Below, piece after piece: positions 11,742-24,722 of a DNA stretch of 64,000 nucleotides. The stretch is from positions 22,000,501 through 22,064,500 of the forward strand of contig NC_016132.3 of the NCBI RefSeq assembly GCF_000005505.3, written 5' to 3'. A program made the position numbers and the translations under genes. This DNA is from Brachypodium distachyon (Eukaryota > Streptophyta > Magnoliopsida > Poales > Poaceae). Under the pieces are notes generated by a model. The model ran no database searches. It was not told where the DNA came from and saw only the letters and a program-made list of their open reading frames with translations. Each line of letters starts with the position of its first letter. Position 1 is the first letter of the stretch.

Positions 11742-13196
11742 TATGTACCTAACATGTGAGAATTGCCTATGCCGATATTACAGAATCAAGATGCCAATGT
11801 CCACACCGTATATAATGTTTTGAAATATTTTGGACAAACTGGTTTCAAGAACAATGAAGTTCTAATCCAATTAGAACATGTGGCCCCAAAAATATTACGA
11901 AAAACGCACTACTTGTCCTTGTCTTTAGAAAGCAAAGCAAAGGCAATGCAAAATATATAGCAGAATTAGGACCTTAAGAAAAAGGGGAGACAAATAGATG
12001 GCCTGCGAGTGTTTATTATGATTGGTTTGTTAAAGTGCACTTGGGAGTTGAAACTTTTGAAGCCAGGTTCAGACTTGACTTTTTGGCACCGACAAATAAA
12101 TTAATATAACCAAAGCTTCATTTACATTCCTTTTTTGACAATCCGTGGTATTACATGGTCTATCCTGCAAGCAAGTTTCGTGCTGCCTCCTTGACAAAGA
12201 CACTATGCATGTTTCCTTGTACTGCAGATTTATCTTTCACACAAGGCATAAAGTCTAAGGTCAAAAAATAACTTCAATGTGAGGGCCCTCCTGATGAAAT
12301 TTTGAACGGAGACTGTAGACGCCATTTCTATTAGAGCATGAACACCGGAAGTTCAAAAGCCAACTCAGTCGCAAGGGGTGGACATGAACTCACAATTCAC
12401 AAGAAAAAAAGAGGATTCCTTACACGCATACCGTTGGTAAGCAGCTCAATTCTCTCTGTATGTCACTTTCAAAAGTCTTATTCTCAAATTTTCTCTATAC
12501 TATATTATTGAACAAAGACCATTTTACCTTTTTATTGTGCTTGTAAATTGTTATGTAAGGCCCTATTATTTTTTTAGTAAATGGAAACTTTTATTACCTG
12601 GCCTCTGCATATAAAGTGCATATAGCCTTTTTTTTACATCATTTATTATAATCAAGATAAAAAAGGACCAAACCGGAAAGGTAAGATCCATTGATCATGC
12701 ACGAAGCTATCTAGCAACTGCGGAGTCTAGCATTAGCAGGGGATCCGAAGAACAGAATATCTCCCTCCGTGCCACTCAGTACTTAGCACAAGTGTTGATT
12801 TTTGTCAATGGTTTTTTTCTAGTTTGCACAACAGATAGGAGTAATTTTGCTGTTTTCTTTTTAAATACAGATATCCTCTTCACGTCTTAATGTAGCTCGA
12901 CTAACCAAAGGTTGACAAAAGATTATCCTTTCAGTTGTAACCAACGTACCCATGGACAGCGAGACGTTAGTGGCGACTTCGTCAATCTCAAGATGATGTG
13001 TGAGTTCAGTCTTATATAGACATTGTATGGTTGCATACATGTGGTGATATGTGTGGGTGTGTCAGAGCGCGTCTACGATGAAACCCATGTGTCTCTAAAT
13101 AAAAGTTAGTGGATGATGACATGGGGGAACTCTAAAACAAATAAATAAATAAAATAGAGTCTAGTGGTATGTAGGCTAGGGAATAAGCTCTCTGTA
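11742..13196. other. Intergenic, nothing recognised
   Basis: AT-rich. A lone CTCCCTCCGTGCCACTCAG end near 12763 has no partner. No gene or RNA was seen. Confidence 0.3.
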
Positions 13197-13211
13197 GAGG
13201 CGGCTTTTTAC

Positions 13212-14267
13212 TTTTTTTTTGTAAAAGCAGGATCCGGAAGGATCCAGAGTTTATTTAATAGTTGTAACACAGCTTACAACCAAACCCAGTAAAGATCTAA
13301 AATTACAGACAGGTCCCTGAACTTTGCAGAAAAGACTCGGAACATGGATTGGAGAATGCAATCGGGTCCTTCTTCCCCAACCAGCGATCACCTTGCCATC
13401 ACCGGGGACAACGCCCCTTGGGAGGACGAAGCTGCCACGGAAAGCTTCCATGGCCACCAGTTGGAAGAAGCACTGCCTTCTATACTGCCCCATGGCCATG
13501 AGGAAAAGAAGTGGCCGCCCTTTGGCCTGAAGATGCCGCGACACGGTGGGAGTCGTCTGCCGTCTGCCGGCGCCGCAGCTCCTCCACGGTAGTCGACAGT
13601 GATGTGCTCAACCGCGAAGCAGATGATCCACCCCGTTGGCTTCTCCTCGCCGAAGAGCCACCGCCACGGTGGTGTCAACAACAAGAAGAAAGCCACCAAA
13701 TCCCCTGCAAATCCGAGACTTCGAGCTTATTAATGGAGTCGCCAGCAAGCATCTTCGCAGCAGCCAACTTCCGGTCACCACAGGGATCCCCGCCGCTAGT
13801 CGCCACCGGCCTTTGCTCGAACCAGGGGCGGAGCTACTTGTTGTGTCCCTAGGTCACATGCACCAGGGTAAAAAAAAAATCTAATGCTAATTATATCCTC
13901 CAATTAGCTAGTGCACTAGGAATTATTAGGTATTGTGAGCCAGGCCAAGCTTTCTATGGGTCCCAGGAGTGTGAACGTTAAAGAGTGCACCCGGATGACT
14001 TTCCCTCTAGCTCCGCCCTTGGCTCGACCATGGCCACGGCCACCTCCCTAACGGCATCACGCCACGACCCGGCACTAAGCCGAAACCCTCTAAGGGAACC
14101 CTAGATACAACGGGGCTCCGGACTCCTCTCCCATCCCCTTCCAGACCGGCCTCGCCGGCGACGAGGGGATGAGATCGGGCCGAGCCCCAGGCGATTTCTT
14201 GGAGGAGCTTGGTGACCAGTAGAAAGAGGGAGGGGAAGGGGAAAGACTCCGGGTCAGCTCAATGGAT
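13212..14267 (-). mobile_element. Retroposed element with poly(A) tail and 15-bp target duplication
   Basis: A T run (13212-13220) at the left marks the poly(A) end of a minus-strand insert. The 15-base repeat GAGGCGGCTTTTTAC flanks it exactly (13197-13211 and 14268-14282). The interior is GC-rich at its 5' end (minus strand) with no intact protein, so it is a 5'-truncated or non-autonomous non-LTR element or processed transcript. A hAT element is nested inside. Confidence 0.7.
13823..14021. mobile_element. hAT-type non-autonomous element (199 bp)
   Basis: Terminal inverted repeats CAGGGGCGGAGCTA and TAGCTCCGCCCTTG (13 of 14 matching) are flanked by an 8-base target duplication GCTCGAAC / GCTCGACC (13815-13822, 14022-14029, one mismatch). 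The 8-bp duplication and CAGGG ends are typical of hAT elements. It has no coding capacity. Confidence 0.85.
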
Positions 14268-14282
14268 GAGGCGGCTTTTTAC

Positions 14283-14846
14283 CAAAGTGACATATACTGT
14301 ATAAGAAATTCTCTGGTACAAAAACTGAACTAACTTATGTCCGGATGCTGGATGCTTAAAGAAAAAACTCATGGCTTGTTGAAACACATTACTTCACTTA
14401 AATGGTGTCTCATTCCACAAACATGACAGGAAAATATCTAGCAGAAAAAGAACTGAAAGAAATGACTGTTGATACTATTTCCAAAACGAATAAAGCTGCA
14501 GATGAATGTCGCATTCATCAACCAAGGAAGACCGGGTTGACTCAGCGCCGCCGCCGTTGGCACATGTAGAGTGCGCCTTCAACGCCAGCCTGTTGATCAA
14601 ACCACATCCTGTAGAGTTCGATGCATCTGCGAAGCAAGAAAACAGATCTGGAGCTTGAACATGACAGAAAAGTCTTCCGGTCAAACAATACAGTTGCCTT
14701 TCCATTGAGAAACAATTTGTTTTCTTCTCCCTTCTGCTGGGGTTTTCACCTTTTATGGGGCATCAATGCCGTAACAGAAAATAGCTCAATGGAAATTCAA
14801 ATTGGAAAAATACATGGGCTAGTTCAAATGACATGTGCGCACAATG
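14283..14846. other. Intergenic between two retroposed inserts
   Basis: No frame resembles a known protein. Nothing was recognised. Confidence 0.3.
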
Positions 14847-14857
14847 TACATGGACAA

Positions 14858-17800
14858 TTTTTTTTTTCAAGAATGCGACCTAGCGGGCGCATCATCAATT
14901 AAAGAAGGAGATGGCCAGAAAGCCAGTTACAACGTCACGGAGTGGCCAAGAGGTCAAGACGGCCGTACAACGCAAAAAAGGCTACACGATACAAACGCAA
15001 CGCCACACGGATTACAACACATCCTACCACAACCGACGGCAAGGATTCGCGTTGTATCGTCTCCCGACACGAATGGCGAGGGGGCGATACACCGAGCTTC
15101 AAAGCCGCGTCACAACCGAAGAGGGAAACTTCCCGAGACCAACTCCAACTCCGGGAAGGCATAAGCCAATGCACCGCCCGCCCATAAGCGCCTAAGAGTC
15201 GGCAAGAGAACGGCGGGACCGAACCTGACCAAAGGAGGCTTCGACCCAGAAGAAGCTTCGACGACGGCGTACATAGCGCCCCAGAAGCTTATGCTCCGAG
15301 CGGTGGCTGACCGACTCCAACTGTTGCACCAAGGACTCCACGAGCCACCAAGACGACGCCCCCAAGAAAGGAACGACATGGCTGTGCCGCCGCCGCCTAA
15401 TCCAAGGAGCGGATAAAAGGTTTCCCTCGGTGCTCGAGGCGGGGAAGAACGGGCAGCGCCATGATGACGCCTCCAAGGAGGTGACGGTGCCCGTGGGCGT
15501 CGCCGTCGTCAGCATCACGCAGGGATTTCTCCTGACCCTGCCGTCAGCCCCGACGCCCATCACACTGAAGAGACCGCCCCCGTACGCGGGTTCGATCTCT
15601 GTGCTTTTAGTACTAGTCCCTGTATCGACTCACCAGCACACACAATTTCAAGATGTAATATCATAGAACAAAGGTTTCAATATTACAACGCATCATCCAG
15701 AATTTAAAAGTACTTACAAGCTCGTATAACCTCATGGGTTAGCTGGAAATAAAACAATTGTTTAGCAGCGGAAAAACGGAAGATACAAGGGCTACATCAA
15801 CATCATGGTGAGAGCGTGTTGGAATATAGGCCCGTAACCCAAACAAGCAAAGCGTACTCTTACTCTTCGTTGGAGCTTCCTGCATCATTAAAGGATGCAA
15901 CCACTAGGGTCAATACATTGAATGTATTGGTAAGATCACTAGGGGTTATATCAAAATTTACCAAGTATATGCATAATGTGGCAAAGTGGGGTTCAAGGCT
16001 ATTTGCATAAAAGCTTAGTTGTATTGTCCTATCTTTTAATCAAATAGAATTTTATCACTATTGGACATAGGGTAGACATACCCATGCTCTTATTAAACTA
16101 AGGACATTGAGTAGACACATCAATGCTCCTAAACCCAAGTTCAAACCATTCCTTTTATTTGAAAATTAGAATGAGTGAGATTTTCCTTACAGCTCCACAT
16201 CCAGTTGCTCAAAATTTGTCCATTACCGAGGACACGGCTAAGTACTTAGTTTTGACGCTCTCGAGAGTTTGTACACATTCCCCACAAGAAACCGACAGGT
16301 TAATCTCTTGCTGTCCTCGGGGTAGAGTAGCAACGGCGTCGATTACGAGATTTTCAGAGGTAATTCCCTAAACCACGAGAGAATCATGCCCCCCTACACA
16401 TTCTACCTCAGTACAATTCCTTGGGTCTAGGTTCATACAACTTACTCTTGTCTCGCCAGAGCTCATATAGCATTGTGGTTGTACTGGAAGCTACTAAATA
16501 GGAAACTAGTCCAGTCTCAGTTACCTCAGGCGGCATTCCACAGTTGCAATGTAGGCGCTCCCCGAATCCACGGGAGATACGTCCATGGACGATCCCTTTC
16601 CGAATCCACGGAAAGTCGACTCAGAGGGACCCATAGAAATGGACCTGACGCCGCTAATCCTCAAAATTCTCAAAGCCGCCCACCCAGGATGGTTCATTGA
16701 ATTAATTGTTTTGCCTTACTCTTGTAAAACATTTCTTTTCTCCATAGGCATAATAATATCATAATGTATTAATATCCCCCACGATACTATCATAGCCTAG
16801 CATTCAACTACAATCGATGGCAATTTGGTAGCAGGGTAATGACAAGGGTAAACTATACTACCTGGGATTTATAGCTAGCATAGAGGTACGAGTAATATTC
16901 CTAATGCATCTAATAAAACAACTAGTGCATAGTAAAAATATTTGGGAGATGATCAAAGTGAACTTGCCTTGTCCAAGGTTGTGGTAGTTCTCGCACTCTT
17001 CGCAACAACAAGGTTCACAATCCACACAATCTAAAATAAAAGAAAGCACACACACAATAAACATGCCATTCAATACAAAACATGCTATGATGCATATGTC
17101 ATGACGATGCACACATAGGTTGCTTCTAAATGTGACATGTTTAGTTTTCTGTTTTGAAAAGCTTCACAAAAGATTTGGACAGATTATACAATAACAAAGA
17201 GGTACTTATTTTGTATGAAACAAGGATGGGCTTTAATTAAAAGCTTATATGATTTTTGTAAAGCATGGAGCAAGATAAATTTGTGTGGCCATATCATTTA
17301 CAAAATAATTTCCTTTCTGGTCCTAATGGACAGAGAACATACTCAAATTATTTTTCAGCAAGCTAACATGCTCAAAACTAGTTTGAAATAATTCATTTGA
17401 ATATTAAACCATAATTAAGCATTCTGTAATTTGTTTCTGGTAAAGTTATTCAAAGTTAAAATTATATTATGCCAAAAGATTATGCAGGTTATGAGGATTC
17501 CATAAAGGTATAGAACTTCAAATTTGGCCAAACGGTTTGAGAGATATGATGGTTTGAAGTTTCAGGGGCTTTTTTGCAAAGTTACTTTTTAATTCGGCCG
17601 AGAAATAAATTTTAATTTTATACGGGACACGTGGAGCTATCCTATAGGCTGGTACCGGTTCGGTTAGGGTTTTAATCTCAGCCGTTCATGGAGATCCGAC
17701 GGCAGAGAGGGGAGACGGCTCACCGGGCGGCGCTAGGGTTCGTCGAAGACGAGGAAGACTGCTGCGGCGACAGCACGGCGACTCGGGCGGCAGTTCGGCT

Positions 17801-19439
17801 CGGGGAAGTAGGGGAACGGGTGCGGCTCGGCGAAGCGGTCCCAGCGGGGGTCGCGGCTTTGCTCGGGGAGCTCGAACGCGACGTCAAGGACGACGAAGGG
17901 CGGCGGCCGGCGGCGACGGCCTCTGGTCTGCGGCGGTCCAAAACAGAAAACGACCGCGTCACACGGTGCGCGCGAGAGAGAGAGAGAGGAGAAGGAAGAG
18001 GGGGTCGGCCGTGCAAAAAGCTCACCGGGACGACGACGACGGCAGAGAGCTTTCTCCAGCGAGGAATTGCGATGAAGCGAGGGCGAAATTGAGCGTGGGA
18101 GTTGGGGGAAAAGTGAGAGAAGAGAGGGGCTTCAAGGTGACGCGCACAGGTTTGAGGAAGGGGGCTCTGCGCGGAAGAAACGGCGCGGAGTCGTGGGCGT
18201 GCTCGTGGGTCGTGGCCGGAGATTTCGGCCGGGCAGTTGGAGAAGATGACGGGCGGGGCCGCATGTCAGCGGCACAGGCGGCTCGGGCGCGCGGGGCTGG
18301 TCCAGTTTGGTCGGTTAGCAGGCCGGTTCGGCCCATTTGGCCGGGCCGGCCGCGGTTTTTTTTTTCCTTTTTCTTTTTCTATTTTCTGTTTTTGAACACC
18401 AAAATTGATTCAAAGCTCCAAATCACTCTCAATAAATTGCAACAAAATTTGTAAAAATCATATTTTCATATGATCTAACTTTTGGGACAAGATTTCTCTC
18501 AAAATAAAATACTTAAAAATACCTTTTCCCTATAAAATTAGCCTTTAAGGCCTTTTAGACTATCAAAATAATTTGTTTTTCAAAACAATTTCAAAGGCCA
18601 AATTATGGGATAGGCATATATATACATTAAATCCCTTTTTATGTCAAAACCCACATGGATTAAAATGCAATTATTCAAAAGCAAGAACAAAGGCCAAATT
18701 CAAATAAAAGTACTTTTGTAAAAGGGTTTTCTGGGTTAATTTTAGGGTTTTTAAATGTGGTTAAATGTAAGGGTGGCATGATGCTTATGAAATGCAATGC
18801 ATATGGAGAGTTTTGAAAATCGGAATGTTACACACGCAACAAGGAGCCGCCTTAGAGAATCGAGATCCACATCGTCAGAGGAGTAGGAGGCTGCGCACCG
18901 TCTCAACGCCACCGAACGGGGACTGGGCGGTGTGGACCCAGCCCACCGCTGCCTGGCCGGCCGCCGGCACCACCACGGTGCAGGTGCCAACACAACAGGT
19001 TCCACGCGCACCTGGAGAAGCGCCAAGATCCACAGGCCCGCCCAGGACCAGATGGGCCCTACGCGGGCCCAAAGCTCTCGGCCTCCGCCAAGATCCACAT
19101 GGGCGCCTCCGTCGACCCTGCCGACGCCGCGCCGCCGCTCCAGCCGACCGCCGCCGCCCACCAGACGGCTCCCACCGCCATGTGCCGAGCGCCGCCGCCT
19201 CCTTGCCACCAGCAGCGCCCAAAAGAATCTCCGCCTTCGCGCGAAGGGGAGAGGCAGGGCGCCCCTCCGTCGCCCCCCGTCTTCGACGGCCAGGCGAGGC
19301 CGCCTCCGCCAGCGCAAGGCGGCGGCAGCGGCCGGGGAGGATTCAACCTGCGGCGGCTAGGGTTTGGGTGGTGGAGTCGCCTCCGGAGTCGCCCCGCGCG
19401 AGACGACCCGGGAGGGAAGATGGTAATAGCTTTGCCCCC
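14858..19439 (-). mobile_element. Retroposed non-LTR-type element (minus), split by a later LTR insertion
   Basis: The left end is a 10-base T run (14858-14867), the poly(A) tail of a minus-strand insert. The 11-base direct repeat TACATGGACAA flanks it (14847-14857 and 19440-19450). The right end on the minus strand is a GC-rich leader with CCAAACCCTAGCCGCC, common at the 5' end of grass transcripts and retroelements. Removing the candidate LTR at 15654-18832 leaves about 1.4 kb, too short for a full LINE. Long frames on both strands here (for example 18792-19472) follow from GC-rich repetitive sequence and are not called as genes. Confidence 0.7.
15654..18832 (-). mobile_element. Candidate solo LTR (about 3.2 kb) inside the retroposed element
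   Basis: Read on the minus strand the segment begins TGTAACATTCCGATTTTC and ends CTATGATATTACA, the TG...CA pattern of an LTR with short TGTAA/TTACA inverted ends. Retroposon-like sequence lies on both sides. No gag, pol, primer-binding site or second LTR was found, so a solo LTR of a large (probably gypsy-like) element is the best reading. The flanking pentamers (CAAGA / CACGC) do not match, which weakens the boundaries. The GC-rich block at 17680-18350 makes long spurious frames. Confidence 0.5.
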
Positions 19440-19450
19440 TACATGGACAA

Positions 19451-20200
19451 ATATGGAGGACGCATTAATTGAACGCTATTCTATCTATGACCTCCGGAAT
19501 GGTAATATGTCGACCAATATTGCCCATCTCTTCTGCGGAATATATACAGTCAAACATGGAAATTTTGCAAACTTGGGTGTGCGACTGCAAACCAAACGGC
19601 ATGGATGCAAAATGAACAATGCATTGCAAGTGTTGTACTCCAACATGTAAAGTCTTCTTTACTGAAGGAAGTAGCTTTCATTCATGGAATGATCACTCCA
19701 AGAAGCTCAGTATGTTGACGAAAACGCGTCGAGGAAAGGTGAAAAGGCACTTGAGAAATATGATTGAGTGAATAGATTCTTACGGCTGGAACGTGTAATA
19801 GAACCGCAGGAAAGATTCAAATTGTATCTGGGACCCTGAGATTTTTCACGACAGAATGCCCACAACGGTGAGGTAATAGCATTGTGAATTACCCAGGGCT
19901 GTATAGCACAAAGCCTGAAAGTTTGCTGTAAAAAAAAGCACAAAGCCTGAAAGAAGGACAATTTGTTTTTAGAAAGAAGCCTGAACGAAGCACAATACAT
20001 GTAGAAATATACACGAGGACCAGACAAGGGCAACTATGCATAAGAACAAGCACACAAGGATAAATTCGAATGTGCATACATTTTCAATAGGTAAACAAGG
20101 TAAATGTGATCTCTCTGCCATTCCATTTAGTAGGCTCTTGGAGCATACCAGCGCGTAAGCAACGACCCGGTTCAGAACTGCAGAAAGTGGATTGATCAAA
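19451..20200. other. Intergenic, with one micro-retroinsertion
   Basis: Nothing coding was recognised. A 17-base repeat AGCACAAAGCCTGAAAG (19905-19921, 19937-19953) brackets a 15-base A-rich insert. Confidence 0.35.
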
Positions 20201-20210
20201 AGGATACCAT

Positions 20211-20486
20211 CTAAAGACTGTCGAGTGGACTTACAAGTGGCTCAAAAAGATCTGCAAGTCTAGGACTGTGGAAGTCATTCTCAGAGAAAAATACAACAGG
20301 TGCACAAATGATTAAAAGCACTGACTTCCCAAATATCATATGAGTTACACATGTGTAAAAGTACTCTTTGAAGTTTGATTGCAAAAGCCAAAAGCATTTC
20401 TTAGTAGTCCCCAATCCAAGTGCTCTGGTCTGAAGAATGGACCTGGGAATTCTGATGTCTTCTGGTTTGTCATTATCAGGCTTCAT
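20211..20486 (-). other. Unassigned minus-strand ORF with a hydrophobic segment, possible exon remnant
   Basis: A 91-codon frame starts at a true ATG (MKPDNDKPEDIRIPRSILQT) and carries a hydrophobic stretch (IFGKSVLLIICAPVVFF). It contains a consensus-like donor, CTT|GTAAGT, at about 20233. A pyrimidine-rich acceptor TTTCTGCAG follows near 20179 but leads to a stop in the matching frame. It loosely resembles the N-terminal segment of vacuolar cation exchangers, but no conserved exchanger motif follows. It may be an exon remnant or chance. Confidence 0.2.
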
Positions 20487-21130
20487 GCTCTAGTCTTCCA
20501 GTTAAGTCCTTTGCAGTAGTCGGACACTCAGAAACCAACAGAAGATGCTCTCATCCTTCAGAACGGTGTTCCACAAAAAAAACGAAAGAACTGTCAACCT
20601 TCAAACAGCTAATTCTAGAACAAACAGTGCGTTGTGTTGCTTGCATACAAAGAGATGATGACAACATGTCGGTGGATGTGCTTTGACCTACTATAGAATG
20701 ATGATGTCAAATCCAGTAGCAATGCCAATTAATTTGGTATCTCCTTACCCCTTAGAAGAACTGAAGGAGGAAGACATGACAAATGGTAATTGAGATGCGC
20801 ACTAGTGCTACCTACATTCTCACAGAAGAAGAGACGGAGAGGAACGACAGGTGGATGAGTATCCTGCACTAGTAATGTACACGATGATATAGACACCGTC
20901 AGATGACAATGGCACAAAATACCAATATATGACCCCCCCAATACCGCCAATACTTTGACTACAATAAGTCCATACATGAAAAAGGATCGAAAATACCAAA
21001 TATGGCAGTCAAAAGTCAAAATGTATCATTGTCATTGCTCTTCTTTGTTCTCCAGGTGTGTTTGTCACCATCAGTAAACAACCACAGAATCCAACTAGCC
21101 CACACATGTTCTGAATTCACACATAATTGG

Positions 21131-24100
21131 CTAGTGAGTTTCTCTTTGAGATGCAACCTCAGAGACTGAAGCACTTCTTCCAATTACATCTGATGCACTC
21201 CTTCCCATTACATCTGATGACATGTCCCAATTTCCACTTCTCTGATCCCAGCTTGAGTGTCGTACTCGTACCTCACTTACAACTGCAGGAATCTGTGATT
21301 CCGAACCCATCACAAGCTTGGCATTAGCCATGCTTTCCATCTCACTGTGGTCCTGGTTTCCCATTTCGACATCAACATCCTCGTAATTGCGCCGCTGAGA
21401 GATCTTCAAGAGATCACTGCCAATCTCAAGATCATCTTCTACTTTTGCTCGAGAGCCACCAGTTGGTTCCTCTTCCATCTGCCTACCAAAGTTAACTACT
21501 GGAGCCCGTACTTCCTCTTGAACATAGGCTCGGAACCTGTGTTTAGAAGGTTTCCCCTTGCTGCACAAGACTTCTAGGAAATTATTCAGACATCCTTGAT
21601 TATAGACATTAGGCCTGTTATCCGATCTGTATCGAAAATTCTCATATGTGGTCTGGAAAAGCAAAGCATCATATCAGAGTTATGCACTGTGACTTCAACA
21701 AGCTTTGGACAGAAAAGAGGCCTCAAACATATGGCATTAAGTCATTCTAATTCACGACACATTCTAATTCAGTTTACAATATATGGAGGTTGACAACAAG
21801 TTCTGGGTTGACTGTCTTTTGAACTTTTAATTCTGGGTAGTTGATCTGAATAAGACCAGATTGTTAGATAAACTCATAAGGCCATAATTGTTTTGCATTT
21901 TCCATAGAAGCGATAAGAAATAATGGCCGTCCTGAAACTTGTTGAGCGTACAACATAAAGTACCTCACTTTTACTCCAGAGGTTGCATAAGACATCACAA
22001 GCCTATTATTTATACTCCGTATTAGAATTTAGCATTCTATAACACTTGTAGCTAAAATTATATTCACTAACAAAATCTTGCATTCATGGTTGAAACAAAT
22101 TACTATCAAAGTGATCTTGTATCAGCAAACTAACCTGGTTAGTGCTAATAAGATATGAATGAAATCCAGTGAGACCTCCAACAAACCAGAGAGCAATGAA
22201 ACAATATATCATAAGAACCAAGCAAGCTGGAGAGTGTTTGAAAGCCTTCCATACTGTAGGATAGTCCCCGTCCATGAGAAACTTGATGTGTAATGCCGAC
22301 ATGGCAAAGACATAAATGCAAAGAAGAGTCGAGGAAGAAACAAATAGGAAGAAGTATCGGTAATTGCGCTGCACAACATAAAAATGAAACAATAAAAGAT
22401 CAGGAGACAGAAGTGCTGAAGTGGTAAGAATCAAAGTGAATTGAAATTTCCATCATACTTGAAGAATCATTCCTTCCTTTAACAGTTACAAGAACAAAAT
22501 TCTGAGTATCCCTTAGTTTCATGTACATTTTTCAAGTAGCAAAGCAGTGGTTTTTGGCATGTGCCAAGCCTATACAAACTCTTCTAGAGCACAAATATGG
22601 TGTGTGGTTTATAAAATGTGCTGCAGACCGTGGAAGATGGAGGCTGCAGATCTCTTCGAGGCTGTGTGGATTGTAATTTGTAACCTAGTATATTACTTCC
22701 TCCGGTCCATAGTATATTATTATTAATCAGAGGGAGCAATTCCTTCCTTAATGGAAATAAATGCTCATCCCTCATGTGTGTCCTTGAGAAAATAATAACA
22801 ACAGGTTGTGCATTAGTCTAAAACTAGTGAGGAAATCAGGATGGAATACGACCAAATTCAACCAAATTAAAGTATAAACAACAGGCTTATATTGAGCATA
22901 TTAAAGTTCAAACAGAAACTTGTCCCCTAGTGGTGTCAAATATTGTAATCAAGAATGGCTCCATGCTTAATTAACTGAAGAATAGGTAAGGAAAAATATC
23001 ACAACTGTTCAGCAAAGATTACATTAGCAAAGCAGTTCCACACAATTGATAAGGCATGCAAAGCAGTTCCACACAATTGATAAGGCATGTGAGTTCTAAG
23101 GTGGCCACACACTTCAGCAGAAGTAAAACAATACTTTCTGTAGTTCTTTGCATTGAGCTATATCTCTTACCAGAAGATAATTAGTGTTCATGAATAACTA
23201 GACACCATGGATAATAACACACCATGTCATGATGTGCTGTGTTACCTATGTCAGCAATCATGATGTGATCTTATTGTATCTAAACCCATTTCATTTAATA
23301 ATTGAGCTCCGGCTCTTTGAAACATACACTATCTGACAGCATCCATATAAAGTTATTTCTCTTTCGCTCCGGCTCTTTGAAACTATTTGAAATTGCATCC
23401 ACTTTGCTCATTACTTTGTTGTGCACTCAAGAAATTGAAATTCCCTTACCAGCACACAGGCTGCCTAAAGTTTTACTTTATAAAAGTATATTAAGAAATC
23501 GAATTCATAAGCCATAGCCAGAGGAAAGATATCTTATTGTACATATAAGACATTTCTTACTGTACATTAGTGCATATATTGTTGAAAGTAAAGAAATTGA
23601 ATTTAGCAAGCAGGGGCAATTTTGAACTCAGTCAGTATATATATATAATAATGTGCCTATAACGTGTCTCAGAATGTGACTTTTCCAAAGTGTCAAGGCA
23701 TATCCATCTGGAAGTAGTCTGTTCAAGATCATTGAGTTTTTTTTTTCTGAACTATCAAATTATTTTCATGACAATTGCGCTAGCTAGTGTACCTGTCCAA
23801 TGCATTGTCCAACCCAGGGGCAATGATGATCAAAGCGCTCAACACAATTGTTGCATATCGAACAGTGAGAGCACCGGGGAGGCCTGTAAATCATGCAGGT
23901 ATCGCAATACTTTACTTTCACAGGCATCCCATTAACCATTACTTCCTTTACACGGGGGAATTGCAGCCTGCCCGGTGTTTCCCCGGCTAATGGATTGCCA
24001 TATGAAAACTCTTCCTCCGGTGGATGTGATGCGCGAGGAACAATACCAGGATCCTGAGCTGAGGTGATCAACAGCAACAGAAGCACCTATAGTGTACAAA

Positions 24101-24722
24101 CAAGGACAACATGCCATACTTAGATGAGTGCCCTAAATGCTCGCTATTACTGATTACTGTCTGCAGGAATCACTACAATGAACTCACATAGATCATAAAC
24201 GCTATCGCTACAGCAGGAATCGCGTATCCCGCATTGTATACGGAGAATCGATGGAGAAGGTATCGCGCGACGAAGACGCAGAAGACAAAAACCGGTACCA
24301 CAATTAGCGCAACCGAGACAAGCAGGGACTTGGCATCGGGTCCGAATATGAACCTCCCTCCAAGGAAGAACCTCTGCAGATAGCCAAAACCAACCATGTC
24401 ACATCAACAGCAAAACAATGAATTGCATTTTTCGCATCTTCAACACACGGTAACCAACCAAATCAGTGAATTTCCCTAAGCAATCTACTGTTCAAGCCTG
24501 GAAGCGTCAGGAAGAGTAAAACACATACAGACACTAGACCACCAAAATAAAGAGCAGGAAGTGGAATTGCCGAAGAAAGGACCGGGTAGAAACAGTAAAC
24601 AAAGATTACCAGTTCAGGAACTGGAAGTATAAGCCAGAGTAACAAAGTAAAGTGAAGGAAACGAGTAGGATCTTTACATTATTCCCTTTCCAAGCTTCAT
24701 AGACTCGCTGCGGTTGCGCCAT
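21131..24722 (-). CDS. PAT: DHHC-type zinc-finger protein S-acyltransferase (palmitoyltransferase)
   Basis: Five exons on the minus strand, 24678-24722, 24188-24373, 23793-24086, 22135-22368 and 21131-21652, are all joined in phase 0 at GT-AG introns, giving 426 aa. The start [15 protein letters not shown] and the following [13 protein letters not shown] match plant PATs of the At3g26935/At5g41060 group. Two membrane segments (about residues 30-52 and 62-84) precede the cytosolic Cys-rich domain, [20 protein letters not shown]. The catalytic DHHC is at 163-166 within [13 protein letters not shown]. Two more membrane segments follow. The TTYE at the start of exon 5 is the family's TTxE motif. 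The C-tail is acidic and Ser-rich. The enzyme autoacylates at the DHHC cysteine and transfers palmitate to substrate cysteines at endomembranes or the plasma membrane (family knowledge). Substrates are unknown. Confidence 0.95.
22696..22736. mobile_element. Very short Stowaway-like remnant in a PAT intron
   Basis: CTTCCTCCGGTCC and AATCAGAGGGAG face each other within about 40 bases, after TA. This may be an internally deleted MITE. Confidence 0.3.
23027..23088. repeat. 31-bp tandem duplication in PAT intron 3
   Basis: Two exact adjacent copies begin GCAAAGCAGTTCCACACAAT, at 23027-23057 and 23058-23088. They are intronic with no splice-site change seen. Confidence 0.85.

Noticed and set aside
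12763..12785. Single Stowaway-like end CTCCCTCCGTGCCACTCAG
   Set aside because: No inverted partner within a plausible distance.
15654..18832. Complete LTR retrotransposon
   Set aside because: No pol domain, PBS, polypurine tract or second LTR seen; kept only as a candidate solo LTR.
18792..19650. Long overlapping plus and minus frames (up to 226 codons)
   Set aside because: They lie in the GC-rich 5' part of a retroposed element, overlap in several frames and show no domain.
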